From the NCBI GenBank assembly GCA_012727745.1, contig JAAYGJ010000150.1:1-15109 (forward strand): a stretch of DNA of 15,109 nucleotides, written 5' to 3'. The translations under genes and the position numbers were made by a program. Source of the DNA: Clostridia bacterium (GTDB lineage: Bacteria > Bacillota > DSM-521 > Neomoorellales > Neomoorellaceae). How positions within the stretch are numbered: position 1 is the stretch's first letter; each line of letters opens with the position of its first letter. The notes beneath the pieces are model-generated. The model made no database searches. It saw only the letters and a list, made by a program, of their open reading frames with translations, and was not told the origin of the DNA. This document shows, piece by piece, positions 7,539-14,788 of this stretch.

Positions 7539-8156
7539 GTGACCAGGTTTATTTTGGCTTCAGCCTCGCCCCGGCGCCGTGATTTATTGCGCCAGCTGGG
7601 TCTAGATTTTGAGGTTTGGCCCAGCCAGTTGGAGGAGAGCAATTTTAGCGAATTATCGCCGGCTATGCGGGTAGAAGCCCTGGCGTTGGCTAAAGCAAAA
7701 GCTGTTGCTGCCGTTGTGTCGCAGGAGGTTCTGGTTATTGGTGCCGATACTATTGTAGTTTATCAGGGCGAGGTTCTGGGCAAACCGGCTTCAGCCACCG
7801 AGGCTGAAGCGATGCTGGCTTTGTTAAGCGGCAAGACGCATACTGTTTATACCGGGGTAGCTCTGGTTCGAGCTCCCGGCGGCGAGGGGAAGTCTACCCA
7901 CGCTAGCACCGAAGTGACCTTTAGACACTTGTCGCCACAGGTAATATCTAGCTATGTTGCTACCAGGGAGCCTATGGATAAAGCCGGTGGCTATGGTATC
8001 CAGGGGCGCGGGGCGTTATTAGTAGCAGGAATTAAGGGCGATTATTCCAATGTAGTTGGTCTGCCCTTGGTTAAGCTTGCCGAATTAATGGAGCAGTTTG
8101 GGGTTAATATTTGGGGAGAGGTCGGTTGTGACGCCAAAACAGGGTTACACAATTAA
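7539..8156 (+). CDS. maf: Maf-type nucleoside triphosphate pyrophosphatase (probable dTTP/UTP class)
   Basis: Maf proteins hydrolyse non-canonical or surplus nucleoside triphosphates to monophosphates and are linked to septum arrest in Bacillus. The 205-residue protein shows the family opening LASASPRR (6-13), the GADT motif with the probable catalytic D70, SGKTHTVYTGV (97-107), the DKAGGYGIQG segment (147-156) and KGDYSNVVGLP (166-176). These fit the YhdE-type group acting on dTTP/UTP; the exact substrate is inferred from family resemblance. The GTG start has only a weak GGATGG upstream. Its last 29 bp overlap radC, which implies translational coupling. maf-radC-mreB is a standard Bacillota order. 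Confidence 0.95.
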   Translation: MTRFILASASPRRRDLLRQLGLDFEVWPSQLEESNFSELSPAMRVEALALAKAKAVAAVVSQEVLVIGADTIVVYQGEVLGKPASATEAEAMLALLSGKTHTVYTGVALVRAPGGEGKSTHASTEVTFRHLSPQVISSYVATREPMDKAGGYGIQGRGALLVAGIKGDYSNVVGLPLVKLAELMEQFGVNIWGEVGCDAKTGLHN

Positions 8157-8817
8157 AGAAATGCCCCCTGACTCGCGACCCCGGGAACGGCTGCAGGAAG
8201 CCGGAGCTAAGGCCCTGTCAAATGCTGAATTGCTGGCCATACTGCTCCGTACTGGGACCAGGTCAAAGACGGCTCTTGAATTAGCCCACAACCTTCTTAA
8301 TCGTCCGGAAGGGCTTCGTTACCTGGCCGAAGCTTCTCTGGAGGAGTTGCAGAAGCAAAAAGGTATCGGCCTGGCTAAGGCAGCTCAACTTAAAGCTGCC
8401 CTGGAACTGGGGCGGCGGTTGGCGGCTTTTTCCTTGTCACGAGCGGTTATTAAAAGCCCTCAGGATGTTGCCAATTTGCTTATGGATGAAATGCGTTATC
8501 TTGACCGGGAATATTTTTGTACCATTTCACTTAATACTAAAAACCGGGTACTGGGGATAGATAACGTTTCCATTGGAAGTCTCAACTCTTCACTCGTCCA
8601 CCCGCGAGAAGTTTTTAAGAATCCAATCCGGCGCAGTGCAGCAGCTATTATTCTAGTTCACAATCACCCCAGCGGCGATCCGGAACCCAGCAGGGAGGAT
8701 ATCCAGGTGACCCGGCGTTTGATGGAAGCAGGTCAACTCCTGGGGATAGAGGTTTTAGACCATCTGATTATAGGTGATGGTAGCTTTATTAGTCTCAAAG
8801 AACAAAATATTTTTTGA
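8128..8817 (+). CDS. radC: RadC family JAMM/MPN+ domain protein
   Basis: RadC-family proteins have an N-terminal helix-hairpin-helix region and a C-terminal JAMM metalloprotease-like fold. Despite the name, a role in DNA repair is doubtful and the biochemical role is unsettled. With the start used here the protein has 229 residues. The family opening TIKEMPPDSRPRERL, an HhH-like segment around GIGLAKAAQLKAALELG (79-95) and the metal-binding motif HNHPSGDPEPSRED (H178, H180, D191) are visible. I chose GTG 8128 over the longer TTG frame from 8098 because GAGAGG (8116-8121) is well placed and family members start shortly before TIKEMP. It overlaps maf by 29 bp. mreB follows after 92 bp. Confidence 0.95.
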   Translation: MTPKQGYTIKEMPPDSRPRERLQEAGAKALSNAELLAILLRTGTRSKTALELAHNLLNRPEGLRYLAEASLEELQKQKGIGLAKAAQLKAALELGRRLAAFSLSRAVIKSPQDVANLLMDEMRYLDREYFCTISLNTKNRVLGIDNVSIGSLNSSLVHPREVFKNPIRRSAAAIILVHNHPSGDPEPSREDIQVTRRLMEAGQLLGIEVLDHLIIGDGSFISLKEQNIF

Positions 8818-8838
8818 ATGGCTGTCAAACTTAACCAT

Positions 8839-8868
8839 TTGCTCTCTATTTTCGCGATATAATATAAT
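8839..8868 (+). promoter_or_regulatory. Probable mreB operon promoter
   Basis: Two overlapping perfect TATAAT boxes (8858-8863 and 8863-8868) lie in the radC-mreB gap. TTGCTC (8839-8844), a 3 of 6 match to -35, is 18 bp upstream of the second box. A start near 8875 would leave a leader of about 35 nt. This promoter would drive the mreB-mreC-mreD-mrdA group. Confidence 0.55.
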
Positions 8869-8873
8869 TAGGT

Positions 8874-8894
8874 CGAGCTATACGAGCTAACGAG
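8874..8894 (+). repeat. Short direct repeats in the mreB leader
   Basis: CGAGCTA occurs at 8874-8880 and 8883-8889, with a partial third copy CGAG at 8891-8894, just before the ribosome binding site AAGGAG (8896-8901). The repeat period is 8-9 bp. This could be a protein-binding or RNA-binding site, or simple slippage. Confidence 0.35.
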
Positions 8895-8909
8895 GAAGGA
8901 GACAAATAC

Positions 8910-9938
8910 ATGATCTTTGCCAGGGATCTGGGGATTGACCTGGGTACAGCCAATACCCTGGTTTATGTTCGCAATAAAGGCGTTATCATGCGAGAACCCT
9001 CGGTGGTAGCTATTGAACGCTCCAGTGGCAATGTGCTGGCTGTTGGGGAGGAGGCCAAACGCATGATTGGCCGTACTCCAGGCCATATTGTAGCTATTCG
9101 CCCTTTAAAAGACGGAGTTATTGCTGATTTTGATGTTACTCAAAGTATGTTAAAGTATTTTATCGAGAAGGCCGTTTCCAAAGGGTTTTTAGTGCGCCCC
9201 CGGGTTGTAATCGGTGTGCCTTCAGGGGTTACGGCTGTGGAAGCCCGGGCGGTTAAGGAAGCAGCTTTTCAGGCGGGAGCCAAGGAAGCCCACCTGGTGG
9301 AGGAGCCTATGGCAGCAGCAGTCGGTGCCGGACTGCCGGTCTATGAACCGACAGGCAACATGATCGTAGATATAGGCGGCGGCACTACGGAAGTAGCTGT
9401 TATTTCCCTTGGTGGAATTGTTACCAGCCGTTCGATCCGGGTTGGCGGCGATGAAATGGACGAAGCAATAGCCCAGCATATTAAGCGCACTTATAATTTG
9501 ATGATCGGGGAACGGACGGCAGAAGAGATCAAAATTGAACTAGGGGCAGCTTATTTCGGTAATGGTGAGGAAGATTCGGCGCGTAAAGAGCGTGTTTATA
9601 GTGTCCGGGGTCGGGATCTGGTAACAGGTCTGCCCAGGACAATAGATATTAAAGCTACAGAAATCCAGGAAGCTCTGTCAGAACCGGTGAATGCAATAAT
9701 GGAAGCGATTAAAATTTGCCTGGAAAGAACTCCCCCCGAACTGGCAGCTGATCTCATGGATCGGGGCATTGTCCTGGCCGGCGGCGGTTCCTTGCTCTGG
9801 GGATTGGACCGCCTGGTAAGCCAGGAAACAGGAATGCCCGTAAATATGGCGGAAGACCCCTTGACGGCCGTAGCTGTGGGAACCGGAAAAATGCTGGATA
9901 ATATCGAGGTGCTTAAACGTTTGCAGGCACACCGCTAA
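8910..9938 (+). CDS. mreB: Rod shape-determining protein MreB (bacterial actin)
   Basis: MreB is an actin-fold ATPase that forms short membrane-associated filaments and organises lateral-wall peptidoglycan synthesis with MreC, MreD, RodA and PBP2. The 342-residue length is standard. Nucleotide-binding motifs are clear: phosphate-1 DLGTANT (10-16), the catalytic-region Glu in VEEP (131-132), phosphate-2 DIGGGTTE (154-161) and the adenosine motif LAGGGSLLWG (289-298). The ATG start has AAGGAG at 8896-8901, 8 nt upstream. A likely promoter lies in the gap before it, and mreC follows 21 bp later, so it is the first gene of the elongasome operon. Confidence 0.98.
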   Translation: MIFARDLGIDLGTANTLVYVRNKGVIMREPSVVAIERSSGNVLAVGEEAKRMIGRTPGHIVAIRPLKDGVIADFDVTQSMLKYFIEKAVSKGFLVRPRVVIGVPSGVTAVEARAVKEAAFQAGAKEAHLVEEPMAAAVGAGLPVYEPTGNMIVDIGGGTTEVAVISLGGIVTSRSIRVGGDEMDEAIAQHIKRTYNLMIGERTAEEIKIELGAAYFGNGEEDSARKERVYSVRGRDLVTGLPRTIDIKATEIQEALSEPVNAIMEAIKICLERTPPELAADLMDRGIVLAGGGSLLWGLDRLVSQETGMPVNMAEDPLTAVAVGTGKMLDNIEVLKRLQAHR

Positions 9939-9959
9939 GTTAGAGGGAGTGAGAAACTT

Positions 9960-10874
9960 TTGAGCCGCTGGTGGGGGAAGCTCATTTCCCTGGCATTGTT
10001 ATTACTTGCTCTAACCAGCTTGTTTGGGGTCATGCACTGGACGGCTCCGGAGAGGGGCCGTTTGAGTTTTATTGAAATTGGCTTGCGTGATGCCATGGCG
10101 CCGCTTGTCAGAGGCCTTGCTCTAGTAGTGAATACTACCGAAGGGTGGCTGGCTAAGGTTAAGGACTATGGCCGCCTGCAGGCTGAGAATGAGGCTTTAC
10201 GACGGCAGATAGCTGAACTAAAAGCTGCCAATGTAAGGATGGAAGAATACCGGCTGGAAAATGAACGTTTGCGCGAGTTGCTTAAATACAGCGAGGAAAA
10301 CAGTGATAGATTTGATTTAACGGTAGCCCCGGTTATAGGTCGTAGCCCTTCTAACTGGTATAACACTATTACCCTTGGCCTCGGCTTCATGGCAGGCCTG
10401 CAAAAAGGGCAAGTTGTGCTTACCCATCAGGGAGTAGTAGGACGTATTATTGCTACTACTCAGTATACGGCTGAAGTTCTTCTTATTCTTGACCGGGAGG
10501 GTGCTCTGGGTGCTATGGTGCAAGTCAATCGGACACCCGGCATTGTTGAGGGTAGCCCTGACTATCCCGGTTATTTACAGATGGTGCGTATTTCCCGCGA
10601 TGCGCCGGTGCAGGAGCACCATCTGGTGGTTACTTCAGGATTGGGTAGTGTCTTTCCCAGAGGTTTATTAATTGGTACAGTAGTTAAAATTATTTACGAA
10701 CCTGATGGTTTAATGAAACGGGCTATTATTGCCCCTTCAGTAGATTTTGACCGCCTGGAAGAAGTAATGGTGATTACCGGTTTCAGGGAGGGGAGTTTGG
10801 ATGCAGCTACTGGGGCTGATAGTTTTAGGCCTGGCAGCACTAGTACTGGAGGCGACCCTGTTACCGGTTTTTAA
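9960..10874 (+). CDS. mreC: Rod shape-determining protein MreC
   Basis: MreC is a membrane-anchored extracytoplasmic scaffold that activates PBP2/RodA during elongation. The 304-residue protein has one N-terminal transmembrane helix (about 8-25), a coiled coil (about 65-110, rich in E, L, R and K) that mediates dimerisation, and the two beta-barrel domains with conserved VAPVIGRSPSNWYNT (121-135) and GVVGRI. TTG is taken as start because AGGGAG (9944-9949) lies 10 nt upstream and the membrane helix follows at once. The fold appears to end near residue 277 (EEVMVITGF). The last 24 residues, rich in Gly, Ser, Thr and Asp, are encoded inside the start of mreD, a 74-bp overlap that is longer than usual. 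Confidence 0.95.
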   Translation: MSRWWGKLISLALLLLALTSLFGVMHWTAPERGRLSFIEIGLRDAMAPLVRGLALVVNTTEGWLAKVKDYGRLQAENEALRRQIAELKAANVRMEEYRLENERLRELLKYSEENSDRFDLTVAPVIGRSPSNWYNTITLGLGFMAGLQKGQVVLTHQGVVGRIIATTQYTAEVLLILDREGALGAMVQVNRTPGIVEGSPDYPGYLQMVRISRDAPVQEHHLVVTSGLGSVFPRGLLIGTVVKIIYEPDGLMKRAIIAPSVDFDRLEEVMVITGFREGSLDAATGADSFRPGSTSTGGDPVTGF

Positions 10875-11310
10875 ACTAGCCGGGATTAAACCGGATCTGC
10901 AAATTATATTCTTAAGCATTTATGCTTTATTAAGAGGCAAATCCCAGGGGGCCGGCCTGGGTTTTATCTATGGTTTGCTGGAGGATGTCTACCTGGGCAG
11001 ATATATAGGTTTAAATGCCGTGAGTAAAATGATTGTCGGTTACTTTACCGGCTTTAGCAAGAACCGTCTGAACGAGAAAAACTGGTTAGTACCAGGCTTG
11101 CTGGCTTTTGGGGCTACTATTGGACAGGGCCTGCTGGTATTGCTACTGGGACGGATTATTGGCTTTAATTATCCCTGGCGGGCTGGCCTGCTAACTATTA
11201 TTTTGCCCATGTCTTTATACAATGGCGGTTTAGCTGTATTGGTTTATGGTTTTTACCAGGGGGGAATTACATGGGTAAACCGGAGAAAGAAGGTTGGCAG
11301 CCAAAGCTAA
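10801..11310 (+). CDS. mreD: Rod shape-determining protein MreD
   Basis: MreD is a small integral membrane partner of MreC in the elongasome. The 169-residue protein is very hydrophobic, with about five or six predicted membrane segments (near 3-22, 32-46, 51-66, 95-118, 125-150). The family pattern EATLLPVF followed by GIKPDL (28-33) is visible. The ATG start has AGGGAGGGGAG just upstream (10785-10795) and the first membrane helix begins at once, so this start is firm even though it lies 74 bp inside mreC. Its basic C-terminal tail (NRRKKVGSQS) overlaps mrdA by 40 bp. Translation of mreC, mreD and mrdA is probably coupled. Confidence 0.93.
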   Translation: MQLLGLIVLGLAALVLEATLLPVFKLAGIKPDLQIIFLSIYALLRGKSQGAGLGFIYGLLEDVYLGRYIGLNAVSKMIVGYFTGFSKNRLNEKNWLVPGLLAFGATIGQGLLVLLLGRIIGFNYPWRAGLLTIILPMSLYNGGLAVLVYGFYQGGITWVNRRKKVGSQS

Positions 11311-13352
11311 ACAGGCGCCTTACCGGTTTCCTGACCGTAATCATATTTATCTTTATTATTTTAACAGCAAGACTTTTTTTCTTGCAGGTGCTTAATGCCC
11401 AAAAATTTAGCAAACAGTCCAGTGAAAACAGGATCCGCATTAACCCTATCGAAGCCCGGCGAGGGGATATTCTTGATCGTAACGGTGAAATTATGGTTAC
11501 CAGCCAACCGGTTTTTGTTATCAGTATCCGTAAAGTACCGAACATGGACTTAGATGAAGTTGTTAATAATCTGGCAACCATATTAAATGATCCCGAATTA
11601 ACACCTGAAGTTATTAAAAGTCTTATTGAAAAAAACCCTTTTCAATACGAAGCAACTGAAATAAAAAGAATTGTGGCCACAGATCCCCGGGCGCCTACAA
11701 TTATCGCTACCCTGGAAGAACACCGCCGGGATTTACCGGGGGTAACCATTACCGAAGAACCTCAGCGTTATTATCCTTATAGTTCTCTGGCCGGTCATGT
11801 TCTGGGTTATATTGGCCAAATTAGCCCCCAGGAACTTGAAATTCGCAAAGAAGATAATTATGCCCTTAATGATAAAATTGGCAAGAGCGGTATTGAAAGT
11901 TTTCTCGAATATAGCAATGATGAGGGGCTGGAAATGGGCCTGCGCGGCAAAAAGGGCGCCCAGCAGGTGGAGGTGGATGCTTTTGACCGTAAAGTGCGGG
12001 ACTTGGTAACCTTACCGCCTACTCCGGGCGATACTGTTCAGTTGACTATTGATTTAAAATTGCAGCAAGTCCTGGAAAGTGCCATGGACCAGGTAATTGA
12101 GAACGTACGCAAACAAAATCCCAAAGCCGGTGGGGGAGCAGCAGTAGTCATCGATGTAAAAACTGGTGCCATCCTGGCCATGGCCAGCAAGCCGGACATC
12201 AATCCCAATGATTTTGTTGACGGCAGTTATGGTAAGAAACAGGATTACTATAATAATCCTGATCCCCGCGTTAAACCTTTGTTCAATCGCGCCATTCAAG
12301 GTGCTTACCCGCCAGGTTCTGTTTTTAAACCCATCACGGCCATAGCGGCCCTCGATAGCGGCGCAGTCAAGCCTACCGATACTGTCAATGATCGGGGCGG
12401 TTATTGGAAGCCTGGCGGAGTGAATTGCTGGGCAGTACACGGGGTGGTTGATCTTTACCGGGCGATGGCAGTTTCTTGCAATACTTATTTCCAGTGGGCT
12501 GGTGAGGTAACTGGAATTGAAAAGATTAGTGAGGTAGGCCGGCAATTTGGTCTGGGCCAGCCAACCGGCATTGTGGGACTGCAGGGAGAAAACGCAGGTA
12601 TCCTTCCTTCGCCGCAGTGGAAAAAAGAGACTTTTGCTCCTTACTGGGACAAATGGCTTAAAAACAGAAAAGCAGAAATTGAAAAGAAATATGCCGACTT
12701 GCTGGCTAAAACTACTCCTCAGGAAACTAACAAACTGCTCAAACAAAAAGAAAGCGAGCTAAACCAGGTGCAAGCTCGGTACCAGATTAATTATAACTTT
12801 GATACTACCTGGCAGCCTTTTGATACTTATAATACTTCAATAGGACAGGGAGCGAATAACTTTACCATAATTCAGCTGGCAAATTATGTTGCTACCCTGG
12901 CCAATGGCGGGACTCGTTGGCGGCCTTACTTGGTTCAACGGGTTGTTGGTGCCGACGGGACGCTGAAAAAAGAGTACTACCCTGAAGTCGTTGCAAAAGT
13001 AACTGTATCGGAACAGGCTATGGCGGAGGTGCGGCGGGCCTTGCTGCAGGTAACCCAGGGTGAGGGCACAGCCAGCTTTCTGTTCAGGGATTTCCCACCA
13101 GAAATTCGAGTTGGAGCCAAAACTGGTACAGCCCAGACAGGCCTGGCAGGTGACGATAAAACGAAAGATTTCTATGGTACTTTTATTGCTTTTGCCCCTT
13201 ATGACGATCCCCAGATTGCCTTTGCTGGTATGATTGAATATGCCAGACACGGGGGCGATAGCGCCGGCATAGTGGCCCGGAATGTGTTTGCTCAGTATTT
13301 TGGCCTTTACGATATCTTAAACAAACCGTTTTACGGCATCGCAGTGGAATAA
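11271..13352 (+). CDS. mrdA: Penicillin-binding protein 2 (class B, elongation-specific transpeptidase)
   Basis: PBP2 cross-links peptidoglycan on the outer membrane face and partners with RodA and MreC. The 693-residue protein has a short cytoplasmic tail, one transmembrane anchor (about 18-40), a pedestal domain with ARRGDILDRNG (62-72) and RYYPY (166-170), and the transpeptidase domain with the active-site SxxK (S350-VF-K353), SxN (S402-C-N404) and KTG (617-619). Between SPQWKK and WQPFDTYNTSIGQG lies a strongly charged, helix-prone insert (about 452-505) that E. coli PBP2 lacks. The ATG start has AGGGGGG (11258-11264) 6 nt upstream and overlaps mreD by 40 bp. rodA, the usual partner, is not in the window. 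Confidence 0.96.
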   Translation: MGKPEKEGWQPKLNRRLTGFLTVIIFIFIILTARLFFLQVLNAQKFSKQSSENRIRINPIEARRGDILDRNGEIMVTSQPVFVISIRKVPNMDLDEVVNNLATILNDPELTPEVIKSLIEKNPFQYEATEIKRIVATDPRAPTIIATLEEHRRDLPGVTITEEPQRYYPYSSLAGHVLGYIGQISPQELEIRKEDNYALNDKIGKSGIESFLEYSNDEGLEMGLRGKKGAQQVEVDAFDRKVRDLVTLPPTPGDTVQLTIDLKLQQVLESAMDQVIENVRKQNPKAGGGAAVVIDVKTGAILAMASKPDINPNDFVDGSYGKKQDYYNNPDPRVKPLFNRAIQGAYPPGSVFKPITAIAALDSGAVKPTDTVNDRGGYWKPGGVNCWAVHGVVDLYRAMAVSCNTYFQWAGEVTGIEKISEVGRQFGLGQPTGIVGLQGENAGILPSPQWKKETFAPYWDKWLKNRKAEIEKKYADLLAKTTPQETNKLLKQKESELNQVQARYQINYNFDTTWQPFDTYNTSIGQGANNFTIIQLANYVATLANGGTRWRPYLVQRVVGADGTLKKEYYPEVVAKVTVSEQAMAEVRRALLQVTQGEGTASFLFRDFPPEIRVGAKTGTAQTGLAGDDKTKDFYGTFIAFAPYDDPQIAFAGMIEYARHGGDSAGIVARNVFAQYFGLYDILNKPFYGIAVE

Positions 13353-13384
13353 TGTACCAGCTTGTCTATATTTGCTGAGATTAC

Positions 13385-13410
13385 AGGGAAAAAGACACCA
13401 TTTTTTTCCT
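13385..13410 (+). other. A+T-rich stem-loop downstream of mrdA
   Basis: AGGGAAAAA (13385-13393) can pair with TTTTTTCCT (13102-offset arm ending at 13410) to give a 9-bp stem with one wobble and an 8-nt loop. The T-run forms part of the stem rather than following it, so this is not a classic intrinsic terminator. It might reduce read-through from mrdA into the min genes. Confidence 0.25.
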
Positions 13411-13484
13411 CTCGGAGGAAGGATTTAACTGCTTGGTGTAGAAGAAATTAGAATAAGCCGAAGCGGATTTTGCCGCCCGGGATC

Positions 13485-13505
13485 AAGGAGGAGGACATAT
13501 GGGTG
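13485..13505 (+). promoter_or_regulatory. Tandem ribosome binding sites and overlapping starts for minC
   Basis: AAGGAGGAGG (13485-13494) contains two overlapping Shine-Dalgarno cores. AAGGAGG is ideally spaced (7 nt) from ATG 13499, which opens only a six-codon peptide (MGVFFN, stop). GGAGG (13490-13494) is ideally spaced (8 nt) from GTG 13503, which is in the minC frame. The competing ATG may lower or tune minC translation, or may mark a small indel near the start. Confidence 0.55.
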
Positions 13506-13982
13506 TTTTCTTCAATTGAAGACCAGAACCGGGCAGGCGCCCCTCAAAATATGTTGCCCCTGGCTGCCGGATCAAGGTTAAATAAAGGCAAACCTACTTA
13601 CCTGATTTGTCGGACCGTGCGTTCCGGGCAAAGGTTCGAGTATCCTGGCAATGCAGTGGTCATGGGGGATATTCACCCGGGTGGAGAGGTTGTGGCCAGT
13701 GGCCATGTAATAGTAATGGGGACACTAAAAGGGGTAGTCCATGCTGGGGCTGAGGGTGACGAAAATGCAGTAGTTCTGGCTTTTCGTCTCCAGCCCATCC
13801 AGTTACGAATTGCGGGCTATATTACCAGAGCCCCGGATAATGAGGGTGATTTTGATTCGGGAGAACCGGAGATTGCCCGGGTACAGGATGAGGCAATTAT
13901 AATTGATAAGTACCATCCCGGCACCGAAAAGCGTTGGCTAACAAAAAGCTTGAAGCAAGAAGAGGTGGAGCAAAATGGGTGA
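13503..13982 (+). CDS. minC: Septum site-determining protein MinC, C-terminal domain only
   Basis: MinC with MinD blocks Z-ring assembly away from midcell. Starting from GTG 13503 the protein has 159 residues; the longest possible frame (TTG 13470) has 170. Typical MinC is about 210-230 residues, with an N-terminal FtsZ-antagonist domain of about 100 residues and a C-terminal beta-helix. Here only the C-terminal domain is present (about 30-112): the MinD-contact RTVRSGQ (37-43), GNAVVMGDIHPGGEV (49-63), HAGAEGDENAV (80-90) and FRLQPIQLRIAGYITRAP (94-111). A 30-residue linker precedes it and an acidic tail follows. The 150-bp gap after mrdA has no room for the missing domain. minD overlaps by 8 bp. 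The family identity is firm; the start and the reason for the missing domain are not. Confidence 0.9.
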   Translation: MFSSIEDQNRAGAPQNMLPLAAGSRLNKGKPTYLICRTVRSGQRFEYPGNAVVMGDIHPGGEVVASGHVIVMGTLKGVVHAGAEGDENAVVLAFRLQPIQLRIAGYITRAPDNEGDFDSGEPEIARVQDEAIIIDKYHPGTEKRWLTKSLKQEEVEQNG

Positions 13983-14769
13983 AGTGATTGTCATCACTTC
14001 CGGTAAAGGCGGGGTTGGTAAAACTACTACTACAGCCAACCTTGGCGCCGGCCTGGCCAGTTTGGGCAAGAAAGTGGTCTTAGTCGATACCGATATAGGT
14101 TTAAGGAACCTGGACGTGGTTATGGGACTGGAAAATCGGATTGTATATGACCTTGTTGATGTAGTTGAGGGACGTTGCCGGTTAAAACAGGCCTTAATTA
14201 AGGATAAGAGGTTAGAAAGCCTTTATCTTTTACCTGCTAACCAGACCCGGGACAAATCAGCCATAAACCGCCAACAGATGATTAAACTTACAGAACAGTT
14301 ACGGGAGGATTATGACTTTGTTTTAATTGACTGTCCGGCAGGTATTGAAGGCGGTTTTAAGAATGCTGTTGCCGGCGCTGAACAGGCCCTGGTGGTAACT
14401 ACACCGGAAGTGGCAGCAGTGCGGGATGCCGACAGAATTATTGGCCTGCTGGAAGCAGATGATGTGGAAGCACTGCGTTTGATTATTAACCGTTTGCGGC
14501 CGGATATGGTCCGCAAAGGTGATATGATGGATATTGAGGATATCATGGAGATTTTAGCAATTGATCTTCTGGGAGTAGTACCGGAGGATGAGTATATTGT
14601 TGTCTCCACTAACCGGGGTGAGCCTGCGGTTTTAGGCGGGCATTCCAAGGCCGGTCAGGCCTACCATAATATTTCCCGACGCCTTTTAGGAGAAGAGGTA
14701 CCTTTCTTAAATTGGGAAACTGGCAACGGTATTATGGCCAGATTAAAAAGATTGATTGGTTTAGGTTAA
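13975..14769 (+). CDS. minD: Septum site-determining ATPase MinD
   Basis: MinD is a ParA/MinD-type ATPase that dimerises with ATP, binds the membrane, recruits MinC and is released by MinE. The 264-residue length is typical. It shows the deviant Walker A KGGVGKTT (11-18), switch I VDTDIGLRNLD (37-47), switch II DCPAGIEGG (119-127) and a C-terminal amphipathic membrane-targeting helix IMARLKRLIGLG (253-264). The ATG overlaps the minC stop in ATGGGTGA, so translation is probably coupled; GAGGTGGAG lies just upstream. All catalytic elements are intact, which contrasts with the shortened minC. Confidence 0.98.
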   Translation: MGEVIVITSGKGGVGKTTTTANLGAGLASLGKKVVLVDTDIGLRNLDVVMGLENRIVYDLVDVVEGRCRLKQALIKDKRLESLYLLPANQTRDKSAINRQQMIKLTEQLREDYDFVLIDCPAGIEGGFKNAVAGAEQALVVTTPEVAAVRDADRIIGLLEADDVEALRLIINRLRPDMVRKGDMMDIEDIMEILAIDLLGVVPEDEYIVVSTNRGEPAVLGGHSKAGQAYHNISRRLLGEEVPFLNWETGNGIMARLKRLIGLG

Positions 14770-14788
14770 GGAAGGGGGCGAACCTGGG

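Noticed and set aside
8657..8663. TTCACAA, a Rex-type half-site, inside radC
   Set aside because: It encodes the invariant VHN of the JAMM motif, has no partner arm and is not near a promoter.
12054..12746. 230-codon open frame on the minus strand inside mrdA
   Set aside because: It is fully antisense to the conserved PBP2 catalytic domain, has no recognisable domain and is explained by the codon bias of mrdA.
13439..13454. TAGAAT as a -10 box for a min promoter
   Set aside because: No acceptable -35 hexamer lies at 15-19 bp, so a promoter cannot be supported.
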